Below, in pieces: positions 28,770 through 37,294 of a stretch of DNA of 64,000 nt. Position numbers and translations under genes: made by a program. The DNA lies in NCBI RefSeq assembly GCF_012516375.2, contig NZ_CP051204.2, forward strand, positions 5,766,001-5,830,000, read 5' to 3'. Position 1 is the stretch's first letter. Each line of letters starts with the position of its first letter. Source of the DNA: Chitinophaga oryzae (GTDB taxonomy: Bacteria; Bacteroidota; Bacteroidia; Chitinophagales; Chitinophagaceae). The notes under the pieces were generated by a model. It was not told where the DNA came from, searched no databases, and saw nothing but the letters and a program-made list of their open reading frames with translations.

Positions 28770-29684
28770 ATGCACACCAGCAGAAGAAATTTCCTCCGGC
28801 AGTCCGCCGTTATGAGCGGGGCGATGGCCCTCGCCTCCCTTCCCTCCTTTGCAGCCCGGCCGGCCAACGGCTACCGGCTGATCGTGATGGCTACCAACTG
28901 GGGCTATCCCGGCAGTATCGGCGATTTCTGCCGCGACGCCAAACAAGCCGGCTACGACGGCATCGAACTCTGGTGGCCGTCGGAGAAAGCCGCGCAGCAG
29001 GCGCTGTTTGCCGCACTGGACCAGCACAAACTGCATGTAGGGTACCTGGCCGGGGGTCACGACAGCGACTATACGAAACATGCCGCGCAGTTTGAAACTG
29101 CGCTTACCGCCGCTACCACCACAGGTCCCAAGCCGCTATACATCAACACACAGTCCGGTAAAGACTATTTTACTTTTGACCAGAACGCTGCGCTGATAGA
29201 TATCAGCACGCGTATCACACAGCGCAACGGCGTTCCGGTGTATCACGAAACGCATCGTTCCCGTATGTTGTTTGCCGCCCATGTGGCACGCCAGTTCATC
29301 GAAAAAAAACCCGACCTGCGCCTCACGCTCGATATTTCCCACTGGTGCAACGTGCATGAGTCGCTGCTGGAAGACCAGGCCGAAACCGTTGGCAAAGCGC
29401 TGGAGCGCGCCGGTCATATCCACGCCCGTATCGGTCACCCCGAAGGACCGCAGGTCAACGATCCCCGGGCGCCCGAATGGGCCAATGCCGTGAAAGCGCA
29501 TTTCAACTGGTGGGACCAGGTAGTGCGGCGGCACCAGGAGGCGGGCAAACCGCTGACGATGCTGACCGAATTCGGTCCGGCCGATTATATGCCCACCCTG
29601 CCTTATACGCGGCTGCCGCTGGGCAACCAATGGGATATTAACGTATATATGATGCATCAACTCAAACAGCGCTACGGGAAGTAA
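28770..29684 (+). CDS. sugar phosphate isomerase/epimerase-like TIM-barrel protein, exported
   Basis: 304 residues. A Tat-like signal (SRRNFLRQSAVMSGAMALA) is followed by an AP-endonuclease-2-type TIM barrel: GYDGIELWWPSEKA, GVPVYHETHRSRM, LRLTLDISHWCNVHES and HIHARIGHPEGPQV carry the expected metal-binding Glu, His and Asp residues. In related clusters such proteins isomerise or cleave 3-keto sugars. Stop and next start overlap as TAATG. Third gene of the operon that starts at 24430. Confidence 0.87.
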   Translation: MHTSRRNFLRQSAVMSGAMALASLPSFAARPANGYRLIVMATNWGYPGSIGDFCRDAKQAGYDGIELWWPSEKAAQQALFAALDQHKLHVGYLAGGHDSDYTKHAAQFETALTAATTTGPKPLYINTQSGKDYFTFDQNAALIDISTRITQRNGVPVYHETHRSRMLFAAHVARQFIEKKPDLRLTLDISHWCNVHESLLEDQAETVGKALERAGHIHARIGHPEGPQVNDPRAPEWANAVKAHFNWWDQVVRRHQEAGKPLTMLTEFGPADYMPTLPYTRLPLGNQWDINVYMMHQLKQRYGK

Positions 29685-31129
29685 TGAAGATATTAGCAGC
29701 AACCGGAAACTGGAATCTTTTCATCGGGAGGATACACCCGCTGATCGTACATCTGCCGATAGGCATCCTGATGATCGCCTTTGTGCTGGCGCTGCTGGCG
29801 CGCAGCAGCAAACGGGCCGGCCTGCGGGCCGCGCTGCCATTGCTATTGCTGGCCGCCGCCCTTTCGGCCGTCGCCAGCTGTGTGGCGGGCTACCTGTTAT
29901 CGCTCGACGGCGGTTACGACGAACATCTGCTCAACACCCACCTGTGGCTTGGGATAGGCGTTGCCGTTAGCAGCGCCCTGCTCTGGCTGATGAGCGTTAT
30001 CCCTGCCGCCAAACGGCTGGCGCGCTTCGAGCTGCCGCTGTTTGCGCTGCTGCTGGTGCTGGTATCCGCCGCAGGGCACTATGGCGGGTCGCTCACCCAC
30101 GGCGACGATTACCTGCTGCAGGCCATGCCTCCGGCGCTGCAGTCCTTCGCCGGCAAAAAGGCTGTCGCTGATAACGAAGCCGCCTATACGAATGTAGGCG
30201 ATGCGCGGGTATATGAAGACCTGGTGGCGCCGGTGCTGTCTACCCGCTGCTATGGCTGTCACAACGCACAGAAACTAAAGGGGGGACTACGGCTGGAAAC
30301 AATTGCCCTCATCCGTGAGGGAGGCGAACACGGACCGGTATTAAAAGACAGTATGCCCGAAGAGAGTGAATTGTTTAAAAGGCTGGTGTTACCGGACAAC
30401 GACGAGCACCGTATGCCGCCCAAAGGCAAGCCGCAGCTGTCGCCCCGCGAGGTAGAGCTGCTTTACTGGTGGATTGCGCAGGGAGCGCCCACCGGTAAAA
30501 CGGTGAAAGAGCTGAAGCCCAATCCGCGTATACAGCTGGTGCTGGAAGCGATGACACCGGGCAAAGCGCTGGACCACAACGAGTTTGTTCCGGAAGGTGC
30601 GCCTTCGGCGCCGGATAGAAAAAGCATGGAAGCCCTGGAAGCCAAAGGGGTGAAAGTATTGCCCATAGCGGCCAACAGTCCTTTTGTGGCTGTCAGCTGC
30701 GTGAACGCAGCGGATTTCAGCGATGCAGATATGAAGCTGTTGCATCCCCTCCGGTCGCAGCTGATATGGCTGGACCTGTCCGGCACGCGCATTACCGATG
30801 CAGCGCTGGCCGACATCGCGCAGCTGACAGCACTTACGCGGCTGGAGCTGAAACAGACGGCTGTCAAAGGTTCCGCGGCCACGCCGCTGGCCGGCTGCGG
30901 GGAACTGCGGTACCTGAACCTGAGCGGCACCGCCTGTACGCCGGCTTTCCTGACGGCGCTGGCGAAGAATAAAAAGTTACAGCAGTTGTACCTGTACCAG
31001 GCTAACCCTGACGCCCATACGCTGCAGCAATTGCGTCAGCAGCTGCCTAAACTGTCCATCGACACCGGCGGCTACCGGTTGGAGCCACTGGCGTCAGATA
31101 CTATCATCTACAAAAGGAAAACGGTTTAG
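29684..31129 (+). CDS. membrane protein: DUF2231, cytochrome c and leucine-rich repeats
   Basis: 481 residues. The N-terminal DUF2231 domain has four transmembrane helices (HPLIVHLPIGILMIAFVLAL first). Then comes a planctomycete-type cytochrome c domain with heme motif CYGCH and KLKGGLRLET, followed by HRMPPKGKPQLSP. The C-terminal part carries leucine-rich repeats (LIWLDLSGTRITDAALADI and ALTRLELKQTAV). It probably anchors electron transfer of the operon in the inner membrane. Its end overlaps the convergent HPP gene by 4 nt. Confidence 0.88.
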   Translation: MKILAATGNWNLFIGRIHPLIVHLPIGILMIAFVLALLARSSKRAGLRAALPLLLLAAALSAVASCVAGYLLSLDGGYDEHLLNTHLWLGIGVAVSSALLWLMSVIPAAKRLARFELPLFALLLVLVSAAGHYGGSLTHGDDYLLQAMPPALQSFAGKKAVADNEAAYTNVGDARVYEDLVAPVLSTRCYGCHNAQKLKGGLRLETIALIREGGEHGPVLKDSMPEESELFKRLVLPDNDEHRMPPKGKPQLSPREVELLYWWIAQGAPTGKTVKELKPNPRIQLVLEAMTPGKALDHNEFVPEGAPSAPDRKSMEALEAKGVKVLPIAANSPFVAVSCVNAADFSDADMKLLHPLRSQLIWLDLSGTRITDAALADIAQLTALTRLELKQTAVKGSAATPLAGCGELRYLNLSGTACTPAFLTALAKNKKLQQLYLYQANPDAHTLQQLRQQLPKLSIDTGGYRLEPLASDTIIYKRKTV

Positions 31130-31743
31130 AACCATTTACGTTTATCGGGGTATTGCCGGATGTCGGTCATATTGTTTATCACCACCGCTACGAGTAACAG
31201 TATGGCCACTCCGGAGGCCACCGGCGACAGCACATACCAGAAGCCCAGCTTCCGGATGGCCGGTGAGCCCGCGACCGCCAGCAGGGCGGTAGCGCCGCCC
31301 GGCGGATGTACCGTTTTAGTGACCTGCATCACCACCAGCGATGCCGCCACCGCCAACGCACAGGCAAGCCATTCCCATTCGGGCCAGGGTACCAGGTACC
31401 CTACCGTTACCCCTACCACTGCACTTAATAAATGTCCTCCTACTAAATTACGCGGCTGCGATAGCGGACTTTGCGTATGGCCGTAAATCAACACCGCCGA
31501 TGCGCCAAAAGAGCCTATCAGGAACAGGTTATCCTTTACAGGGAGATAAAAGTGGCTTAATAAACCTATACTGGCAATGCCCGCAAAAGCGCCTATAAAT
31601 GACCAGTAAATATTCTTTTTGTCGATCAATGTCTCGCGGTACATCACATACCGGGCAACCCTTATGCCGCGCCGCAGCCGGATGAACTTCGCTTTCTGAT
31701 GATGTTCCCGGTGCGCGGCTTTCTTTTCTTGTACAGATAACAT
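31126..31743 (-). CDS. HPP-family membrane protein
   Basis: About 205 residues. After a basic N terminus (KKAAHREHHQKAKFIRLRR) there are four transmembrane helices. The family signature is VHPPGGATALLAV, with GSFGASAVLIYG in the preceding part. HPP proteins are linked in some organisms to nitrite or anion transport; no such context is visible here. The ATG at 31743 was chosen because the longer frame starts in a Phe/Lys-rich stretch. Convergent with and overlapping the DUF2231 gene. Confidence 0.87.
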   Translation of the reverse strand: MLSVQEKKAAHREHHQKAKFIRLRRGIRVARYVMYRETLIDKKNIYWSFIGAFAGIASIGLLSHFYLPVKDNLFLIGSFGASAVLIYGHTQSPLSQPRNLVGGHLLSAVVGVTVGYLVPWPEWEWLACALAVAASLVVMQVTKTVHPPGGATALLAVAGSPAIRKLGFWYVLSPVASGVAILLLVAVVINNMTDIRQYPDKRKWF

Positions 31744-31922
31744 TTTTACTTTCTTCAGTTTCCCTTTTTGGGGCTGATTTCCGGGCGCGAAGATAAGGCA
31801 GAAAAATTTTTTTACCTGCGCAAAAAGACTGCGCACATGGTCCTGCATCTTTGTATCATCGAAGCGGTCAAGTAAAAGTTACTTCATCATTTGGGATTAC
31901 TTTCACCATTATCGCTTCTCAT

Positions 31923-32042
31923 AAAGCAGTCGTCTAATCGGCGAAGACACCGGTATAGGAGCTCCGGAATTACCGTCAGCCGTCAACCGGGGCTTACTTC
32001 CTGAGGGAACCGGGGATGTTGGTTCGAATCCAGCCTGCTTTA
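31923..32042 (+). ncRNA. tRNA-like RNA with a 54-nt insert replacing the anticodon loop
   Basis: A complete tRNA core can be folded: acceptor stem AAAGCAG/CTGCTTT (31923-31929 with 32035-32041), D stem GTCT/AGAC with a 9-nt loop holding GG, anticodon-type stem CCGGT/ACCGG (31950-31954 with 32009-32013), a 4-nt variable loop, and T arm GTTGG/CCAGC with loop TTCGAAT. U8, A14, R15, G18-G19, A21 and T54-T55-C56-A58 are all in place, so the L-shaped elbow should form. But 54 nt (31955-32008) replace the 7-nt anticodon loop, so it cannot decode. The insert folds as AGCTCCGG with CCGGGGCT around a loop with two CCGTCA copies, plus a small TTCC/GGAA hairpin. No CCA is encoded. It lies 81 nt before the RING-TerD gene. 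Confidence 0.82.
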
Positions 32043-32123
32043 CTATCAAGGTCAATTGTTGCTTACTTCATTTTTCTGTTAAAAAAATAGCGGCAAAATT
32101 ATCTGATTATAAAACTTATAACG

Positions 32124-34352
32124 ATGAACAAGATTCAGAAGGTAGCATTACGTCAACAGGCCGTTTATATCCCGGCAACCGCCATGAACGGCGCTGCAGG
32201 AATGAATCCTGACACGGCCCTGCTGGTAGCCAATATGGCCAGACTGGGGTTCGGCGTGACCGAGCGGCTGTTGCGCGCCCTGGAAAAAACCGATGCTGCC
32301 ACACAGGCACAGATACTGGAGCAGCTCCGGAAAGTGATGGGTACAGACCTGAACTGGGCGCCGCTGGTAAAAAACTGGAGTGTGCCTACCGGAGAATCCT
32401 ACGCTGACCATATCATCACCTATTTCGCCAACTTGCTGGGCCTTACCGGGGGAACAAAGCTGGCCTGCGGTTGCCTGATACCGCCCCATACTTTTCCGCT
32501 GGACCGTTACAACGGTTGCCCTTTCTGCGGCACACCGCTGGAAACCGCTGCCATAGAGGACTACGGACAGAACAAAAAACTGCGCGTATTAGACCTGTGG
32601 ACGCTGGAAGATGCGGAGCAATACCTGGAAAACCTGCTGGCCTCCCGTACCGCGCTGGATGCCACCCAGCAGAGCAGCCTGCGTCGTTTGCTGACAGAAC
32701 TGCCGTTGCCGGAAGGGAAAATTGCCATGCGTGAAACAGCGGTCACCGTTATCGATATCCTGATAAAACAAGGCCGGGCAGAAAAAGCACAGGTATTGTT
32801 TAACACGCCGACGGATATACTCCGTTATCTGTGGTTTAAACATACCGGTTTCCTGCAACTGGTAGCGCCGAAAACCATTATCGCACGTATGCAGCGTAAC
32901 AACGTGGGGCCGCGCGGCGCCAGGCAGGACCAGTCCGCCAAAACCGCGGCGGCGGCTTCGCTGAAACTGAAATACCGCCGTGAAGACGCGCTGATCGCTG
33001 CGCGCTGGATCAACGGGCTGTCTATGGACGCCGCGAAGATCTGCGCCGATATGCATCCTAAAAGGCAAATGTGGGTACGTTTTATCCGCGCCCTGCGCCT
33101 GCCGGAATATAGCAAGCGTGCAGGCTTTGAGCACCTGCGTACCATCCTGGATAAATTTTACCGGGAGGACTACGACGTGTGGCAGGGACGGCTGGACCAG
33201 TTCCGGCTGCGTCATGATGCGTCCAGCACCTTTTACCTGTTGCAGCAGCGGCCGGGATTATTTGCCCGCTCTCTGTTTGCCAATATGCTGTGGTTCGGGC
33301 CGGAAGTAACGATCGAAGCGTTTTCAAAGATCGCCGACCAGGTGCCTGCCCGCCTGCTGTTCACCTTGCAGATGTACGCCGAATACTATTTCGACCCTGC
33401 TTCCACGCGCGTGGTAAGACCGCTCGGAGGTACCGCCAAAAGCCTGTCAGCCAACAGACTGCTGGCCCTGTACACCGCAGAGGAACTGGAACAGATGCAG
33501 CGCGCTGTCGCCGGTCTGTGCCTGGAAGTCACCCGTAAACGCTTTGCCGCCATACCTGCCGCCGGCCGTACCATGTACATCGATCCGGCCTTGTATAAAA
33601 TACCGCTGGCCATCGGCGACCGTAGCGAACAAATACAGGACCTGCCGGCAGCCCTGATGGGAACCCGTTTCCCGCTGCAGGGCAATACCATCCGCCTGTT
33701 CATGCAATGGGGTAAAGGACTGCCTGCCCAGCACCTGGATATGGACCTGAGCTGCCTGATCAGCTATGAAGCGCACGTGGACTACTGTTCCTTCAGCCGC
33801 CTGCAGACCACCGGTTGCAAACATAGCGGCGATATCCGCTCTATCCCCAACCAGGTAGGGACCGCAGAATACATCAACCTGGACGTGGAACAACTGGCTG
33901 CCGCCGGCGCCCGGTATGTAACGTTCACCTGCAACGCCTTCAGCTCCGGAAGCCTCGTACCGGAGATGGTCGTAGGATGGATGGATAGCCGCCATAGCAT
34001 GAAGATTTCCAATAAAACGGGCGTAGCATACGACCCGTCCTGCGTACAACACCAGGTACGCATCACGCGCGGGCTTGCCAAAGGCCTGGTCTTCGGTGTG
34101 CTGGACGTTGCCGCCCGTGACATCATCTGGCTGGAAATTCCTTACGAAGGACAGGTGATCCAACAGCTGAACGGTAACAATGTGGCCGGCCTGCTGAAAA
34201 AACTGGAACAGAAACTGACCATCGGGCAACTGCTGGAGATAAAAGCCGCCGCACAACAAATGCAGCTGGCCGGTACCACCGGGGCCGACGAGGTATACAC
34301 CGCCCAATGGGCCCTGGATACCGCCGCCGTGACACAATTGTTTGTCGATTAA
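32124..34352 (+). CDS. RING-like zinc / helical / TerD-like multidomain protein (MXAN_6230/SCO0854 type)
   Basis: 742 residues, no signal peptide or membrane segment. Residues 112-136 form a RING-like treble-clef zinc site (C115, C117, H122, C132, C135; the tail reads GCPFCGTP). Residues 160-480 are helical, perhaps HEAT- or TROVE-like (for example HPKRQMWVRFIRALRL). Residues 521-675 read like a TerD domain: HLDMDLSCLI, HSGD at 567-570, then INLDVEQLAAAGARYVTFTC. From memory this matches a family NCBI names after MXAN_6230/SCO0854. TerD proteins take part in stress responses; the function of this combination is unknown. The tRNA-like RNA just upstream is its probable partner. Confidence 0.72.
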   Translation: MNKIQKVALRQQAVYIPATAMNGAAGMNPDTALLVANMARLGFGVTERLLRALEKTDAATQAQILEQLRKVMGTDLNWAPLVKNWSVPTGESYADHIITYFANLLGLTGGTKLACGCLIPPHTFPLDRYNGCPFCGTPLETAAIEDYGQNKKLRVLDLWTLEDAEQYLENLLASRTALDATQQSSLRRLLTELPLPEGKIAMRETAVTVIDILIKQGRAEKAQVLFNTPTDILRYLWFKHTGFLQLVAPKTIIARMQRNNVGPRGARQDQSAKTAAAASLKLKYRREDALIAARWINGLSMDAAKICADMHPKRQMWVRFIRALRLPEYSKRAGFEHLRTILDKFYREDYDVWQGRLDQFRLRHDASSTFYLLQQRPGLFARSLFANMLWFGPEVTIEAFSKIADQVPARLLFTLQMYAEYYFDPASTRVVRPLGGTAKSLSANRLLALYTAEELEQMQRAVAGLCLEVTRKRFAAIPAAGRTMYIDPALYKIPLAIGDRSEQIQDLPAALMGTRFPLQGNTIRLFMQWGKGLPAQHLDMDLSCLISYEAHVDYCSFSRLQTTGCKHSGDIRSIPNQVGTAEYINLDVEQLAAAGARYVTFTCNAFSSGSLVPEMVVGWMDSRHSMKISNKTGVAYDPSCVQHQVRITRGLAKGLVFGVLDVAARDIIWLEIPYEGQVIQQLNGNNVAGLLKKLEQKLTIGQLLEIKAAAQQMQLAGTTGADEVYTAQWALDTAAVTQLFVD

Positions 34353-34363
34353 TATTCCGCCTC

Positions 34364-34423
34364 GTTTCCCCAGGGCTCACGCCCTGGGCTACGATGTGCG
34401 GCCTCCGGCTGAGCCCGGGGAAC
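34364..34423. repeat. REP-like double-hairpin element
   Basis: An inner hairpin CCCAGGGC-TCAC-GCCCTGGG (34369-34388) lies inside a longer inverted repeat whose outer arms are TTTCCCCAGGGCTCA (34365-34379) and TGAGCCCGGGGAA (34410-34422). It fills most of the gap between the RING-TerD gene and the next gene. Similar GC-rich elements recur between genes in many bacterial genomes, so copies elsewhere in this genome are likely. Confidence 0.6.
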
Positions 34424-34459
34424 CATGATTCGGAAAATTATCGTTATTTTCGGGCGATC

Positions 34460-35620
34460 ATGCGCATGCCCAGAAACCTGCTGCTTCCCATATTGCTCTG
34501 TTGTAGTGTATCAGTAAACGCCCGCCAGGCCCCTACTTCCGGCAACAGTACAGACACCACGGCCCCTAAGGGGTTGTATCAGCGTGTGCTCCATTATCTG
34601 CAGCATACCAATGACGAAAGCAAACATAAAAAAGTAGATCTGAGTTTCATCGGCGGACCGGTATACACCCCCGAAACCAGCGCCGGCATTGCGGTAATGG
34701 TGGCCGCACAATACCGCACCGACCGGGCGGACAGCCTGCTGCCGCTGTCGAATGTGGCCGTTTTTGGTTCTGTGGCGCTGACAGGTTTTTATGGTGTCGG
34801 CCTTAACAGCACCACCATTTTCCCGAAAGACCGCTTCCGGCTGATGCTGAAAGCTTCTTTCAGTTCCCGTCCCGATAAATACTGGGGAATTGGCTACGGA
34901 GCCGGTTCTGCGAAAGACGATTATACCGACTACCTGTTGCTCACGGAAAAACTGCAGGCCGACCTGGCCATCAACCTCAGCAACCGCTTCTATGCCGGCC
35001 TCAGCACCCATGTGCAGAATGCGCAGGCGAAAGACATCGATACCGGCACGGGTAAACCCCTGATGGAACCCAAACGGGTTTTCGGCATGGGCGCAGGACC
35101 TTTTGTAGTATACGACACCCGCGACTTTATCCCCAATCCCGCCCGCGGCATATACGCCCGGATAGGCTACCGCTTCTACCCTTCTTTTTTGGGCAACAAA
35201 TCGGTTTTTTCCAAGCTGGAACTACAATTTGACTGGTACAAACGTCTCTGGAAAGGCAGCATCCTTGCGATGGATTTCTACGCAGAAGAACATAGCGGTG
35301 ATGTGCCCTGGAACCTGCTGGCGCAGGCTGGCGGCTCCAACAGGTTGCGCGGCTATTATGAAGGCCGGTACCGCGACCGTAATTATTTAGCCGGCCAGGT
35401 GGAACTGCGGCAACGTATCTACCGCCGCAGCGGCGCCGTTGTATGGGTAGGCGGCGGCAACGTATTTCCCCGCTTCAATGAACTCTCCTTCCAGCGAACG
35501 CTCATCAGCTATGGCATCGGCTATCGCTGGGAATTCAAAAACCGCGTCAATATCCGGCTGGACTATGGCCGCGGACAAGACCAGTCCGGTTTCTACTTCG
35601 GGGTCAACGAAGTATTCTGA
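34460..35620 (+). CDS. BamA/TamA-type outer-membrane beta-barrel (surface antigen)
   Basis: About 386 residues. A signal peptide (LLLPILLCCSVSVNARQ) is followed by a 16-strand-like barrel with alternating hydrophobic strands. The terminal part LLAQAGGSNRLRGYYEGRYRDRNYLAGQVELR matches the bacterial surface antigen (Omp85) family, including the lid-lock R-G-Y motif. There are no POTRA domains, so it is a short Omp85-like protein, 'patatin-like associated' or similar. The start at 34460 was chosen for the signal peptide; upstream sequence is the REP-like element. Its stop abuts the convergent xseB stop. Confidence 0.82.
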   Translation: MRMPRNLLLPILLCCSVSVNARQAPTSGNSTDTTAPKGLYQRVLHYLQHTNDESKHKKVDLSFIGGPVYTPETSAGIAVMVAAQYRTDRADSLLPLSNVAVFGSVALTGFYGVGLNSTTIFPKDRFRLMLKASFSSRPDKYWGIGYGAGSAKDDYTDYLLLTEKLQADLAINLSNRFYAGLSTHVQNAQAKDIDTGTGKPLMEPKRVFGMGAGPFVVYDTRDFIPNPARGIYARIGYRFYPSFLGNKSVFSKLELQFDWYKRLWKGSILAMDFYAEEHSGDVPWNLLAQAGGSNRLRGYYEGRYRDRNYLAGQVELRQRIYRRSGAVVWVGGGNVFPRFNELSFQRTLISYGIGYRWEFKNRVNIRLDYGRGQDQSGFYFGVNEVF

Positions 35621-35833
35621 TCAGGCGCCCGGTTTGTTTTCCATCTGTTTGATGATATTGTTGACTTCCACTTCCGTAGCGCGCAGCTTTTGCTGGCAGA
35701 ACTCTATCAGTACGGAAGCCCGTTTTACTTTTTCAGCCAGTATGTCCACAGAAACGGTTTCATTTTCTATTTCCTCCGCTATTTGCTGTAGTTCGGCGTA
35801 AGCTGCTTCATATGTCAGTTCCTGATTCATCAT
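35621..35833 (-). CDS. xseB: exodeoxyribonuclease VII small subunit
   Basis: About 70 residues, the normal length. Phrases LTYEAAYAELQQIAEEIENE and LAEKVKRASVLIEFCQQKLR match XseB, a helical hairpin that binds the large subunit XseA. Two adjacent ATGs (35833, 35830) are possible starts. It overlaps the end of xseA by about 26 nt, so the two are translationally coupled. Confidence 0.93.
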   Translation of the reverse strand: MMNQELTYEAAYAELQQIAEEIENETVSVDILAEKVKRASVLIEFCQQKLRATEVEVNNIIKQMENKPGA

Positions 35834-37247
35834 GTGGTGTTTTAGCGGTAACGGTCGCCTCCAGTGAAGCATCGTGCAGCCGGACGGTGATGGGGCTGCC
35901 GGGTTCCACAGGCAGTGCGCTGTTAATGATTTTATCGCCTGCATATACAATGGCAAAGCCACGTTTCAGTATATTAACAGGACTCATAAGTTTGAATAAC
36001 GTATCGTAGTGGGCCAGCTGTCCGCGTCTGTTCTGCATATAAAGACGGTTGAACGAGCGGATGTTGGCGGTGATGTTCTGCAGGTCGTTTTGTTTGCCGG
36101 CAATCACCACCCGCGGCCTTGCCAGGATGGCGCCTGACAGCGTCAGCAGCTCCCGCTGATGGTGCTGCAACATGGACCGGGAGCCGTGCGACACCACGTT
36201 GTGGTAGTCGTGCAGCATTTCCCGCTGCCCCTGAAGAATAGTGCGTGTTTGATTAATGACGGTGGCATTCAGCTGGGACAGCGCCTGGTAGTGGCTGGAG
36301 AAAAGCTGTTGCGCCCTGATCAGGATGGTATGCTGCAAATCCGATATGCCGTCTTCAAACGCCTTGTTGTGGGCGATGATCAGTTCCGCCGCTTTGGTTG
36401 GCGTTTTCACGGGGCTGTGCGCCATCATGTCCGTGATGGTTTCATTTTTCTGGTGACCGATGCCGGTAATAATGGGAATGGGAAATTTGGCCACTGCCCT
36501 TCCCAGCAGGAAGGTATCAAACAGGAGGAAGTCTGTTTGCGCCCCCCCACCACGGATGATCACCACGGCATCGTAAGGTACGCCGCTGTTATAAACATCT
36601 ATCAGGCGTTGTTGTACCAGTTCCGCTTTTGATTCGCCCTGCACCACGGTGAAGTAGGTATCTACCTGGAAAGCATATCCGAAACGGTTATGTTCGAGCG
36701 TGTGCCGGAAGTCCTGGAAGCCGGCCGAGTTACCGGAGGTGATCACCGCCAGTTTCTGGATCACGGCCCGGAAAGACAGTTGATTGTTGCGGGTCACGTA
36801 ACGGTCGCCCACTTTGCGGATGTAATCGGAACATTCGGCCAGCAGGCGCAGCAGCGTTTGTTGTTTCTGCTGTTCCAGCATACCAATGGTGAAGTTGGTG
36901 TCTATGTCCAGCAGGGTGATCTGCAGGCCGTGCACCTGGTGATAATTGACCGACACTTTCACCAGCACATGTATATCGTTTTTGAACTGCTGTCCGGTCA
37001 CATATTCAAATTCCCGGATGCGGATGGAGCCGTTACCCCAGGCCACCGCGGCCACTTTGGCCACGATAGCGCTGGAATTCGTGTCTTTCTCCACCAGGTC
37101 GAAATAGTGATAGCCTTTCTGTGCATAGAAAGCATGGTTGGTCACGTCGGCCACTACCCAAAAGGTTTCTTCTCCAAATACATTGGAGAGGGCCTGTTGG
37201 ATCCTGCCGGTCAGCGCTGACAGTTTTATCGTCTCAGATGCAGTCAT
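35808..37247 (-). CDS. xseA: exodeoxyribonuclease VII large subunit
   Basis: About 479 residues. N-terminal OB-fold (TFWVVADVTNHAFYAQKGYHYFDLVEK), catalytic domain with the G-x-G-H-type segment (VIIRGGGAQTDFLLFD, IPIITGIGHQKNETITDMMAH, KTPTKAAE), coiled-coil region, and C-terminal ILKRGFAIVYAGDKII. It degrades single-stranded DNA from both ends together with XseB. Start ATG at 37247 begins the family's usual N terminus. Downstream of cobW-like and lgt genes in the same orientation. Confidence 0.94.
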   Translation of the reverse strand: MTASETIKLSALTGRIQQALSNVFGEETFWVVADVTNHAFYAQKGYHYFDLVEKDTNSSAIVAKVAAVAWGNGSIRIREFEYVTGQQFKNDIHVLVKVSVNYHQVHGLQITLLDIDTNFTIGMLEQQKQQTLLRLLAECSDYIRKVGDRYVTRNNQLSFRAVIQKLAVITSGNSAGFQDFRHTLEHNRFGYAFQVDTYFTVVQGESKAELVQQRLIDVYNSGVPYDAVVIIRGGGAQTDFLLFDTFLLGRAVAKFPIPIITGIGHQKNETITDMMAHSPVKTPTKAAELIIAHNKAFEDGISDLQHTILIRAQQLFSSHYQALSQLNATVINQTRTILQGQREMLHDYHNVVSHGSRSMLQHHQRELLTLSGAILARPRVVIAGKQNDLQNITANIRSFNRLYMQNRRGQLAHYDTLFKLMSPVNILKRGFAIVYAGDKIINSALPVEPGSPITVRLHDASLEATVTAKTPHDESGTDI

Positions 37248-37294
37248 GGTGGACTGTAAAGATAGGGAAAAGCGCCGGCATACCGCCGCCCCGC

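Noticed and set aside
31923..32042. Ordinary tRNA-Pro(AGG) with an intron
   Set aside because: U33 and AGG can be read after the 5' stem strand, but the acceptor starts with A instead of C, purine 37 does not fit Pro, and no intron type of about 47 nt is known to interrupt bacterial tRNA in this way. A tRNA-like RNA is the better description.
33447..34337. 296-codon minus-strand open frame inside the RING-TerD gene
   Set aside because: Antisense shadow; the sense frame has the TerD-like motifs.
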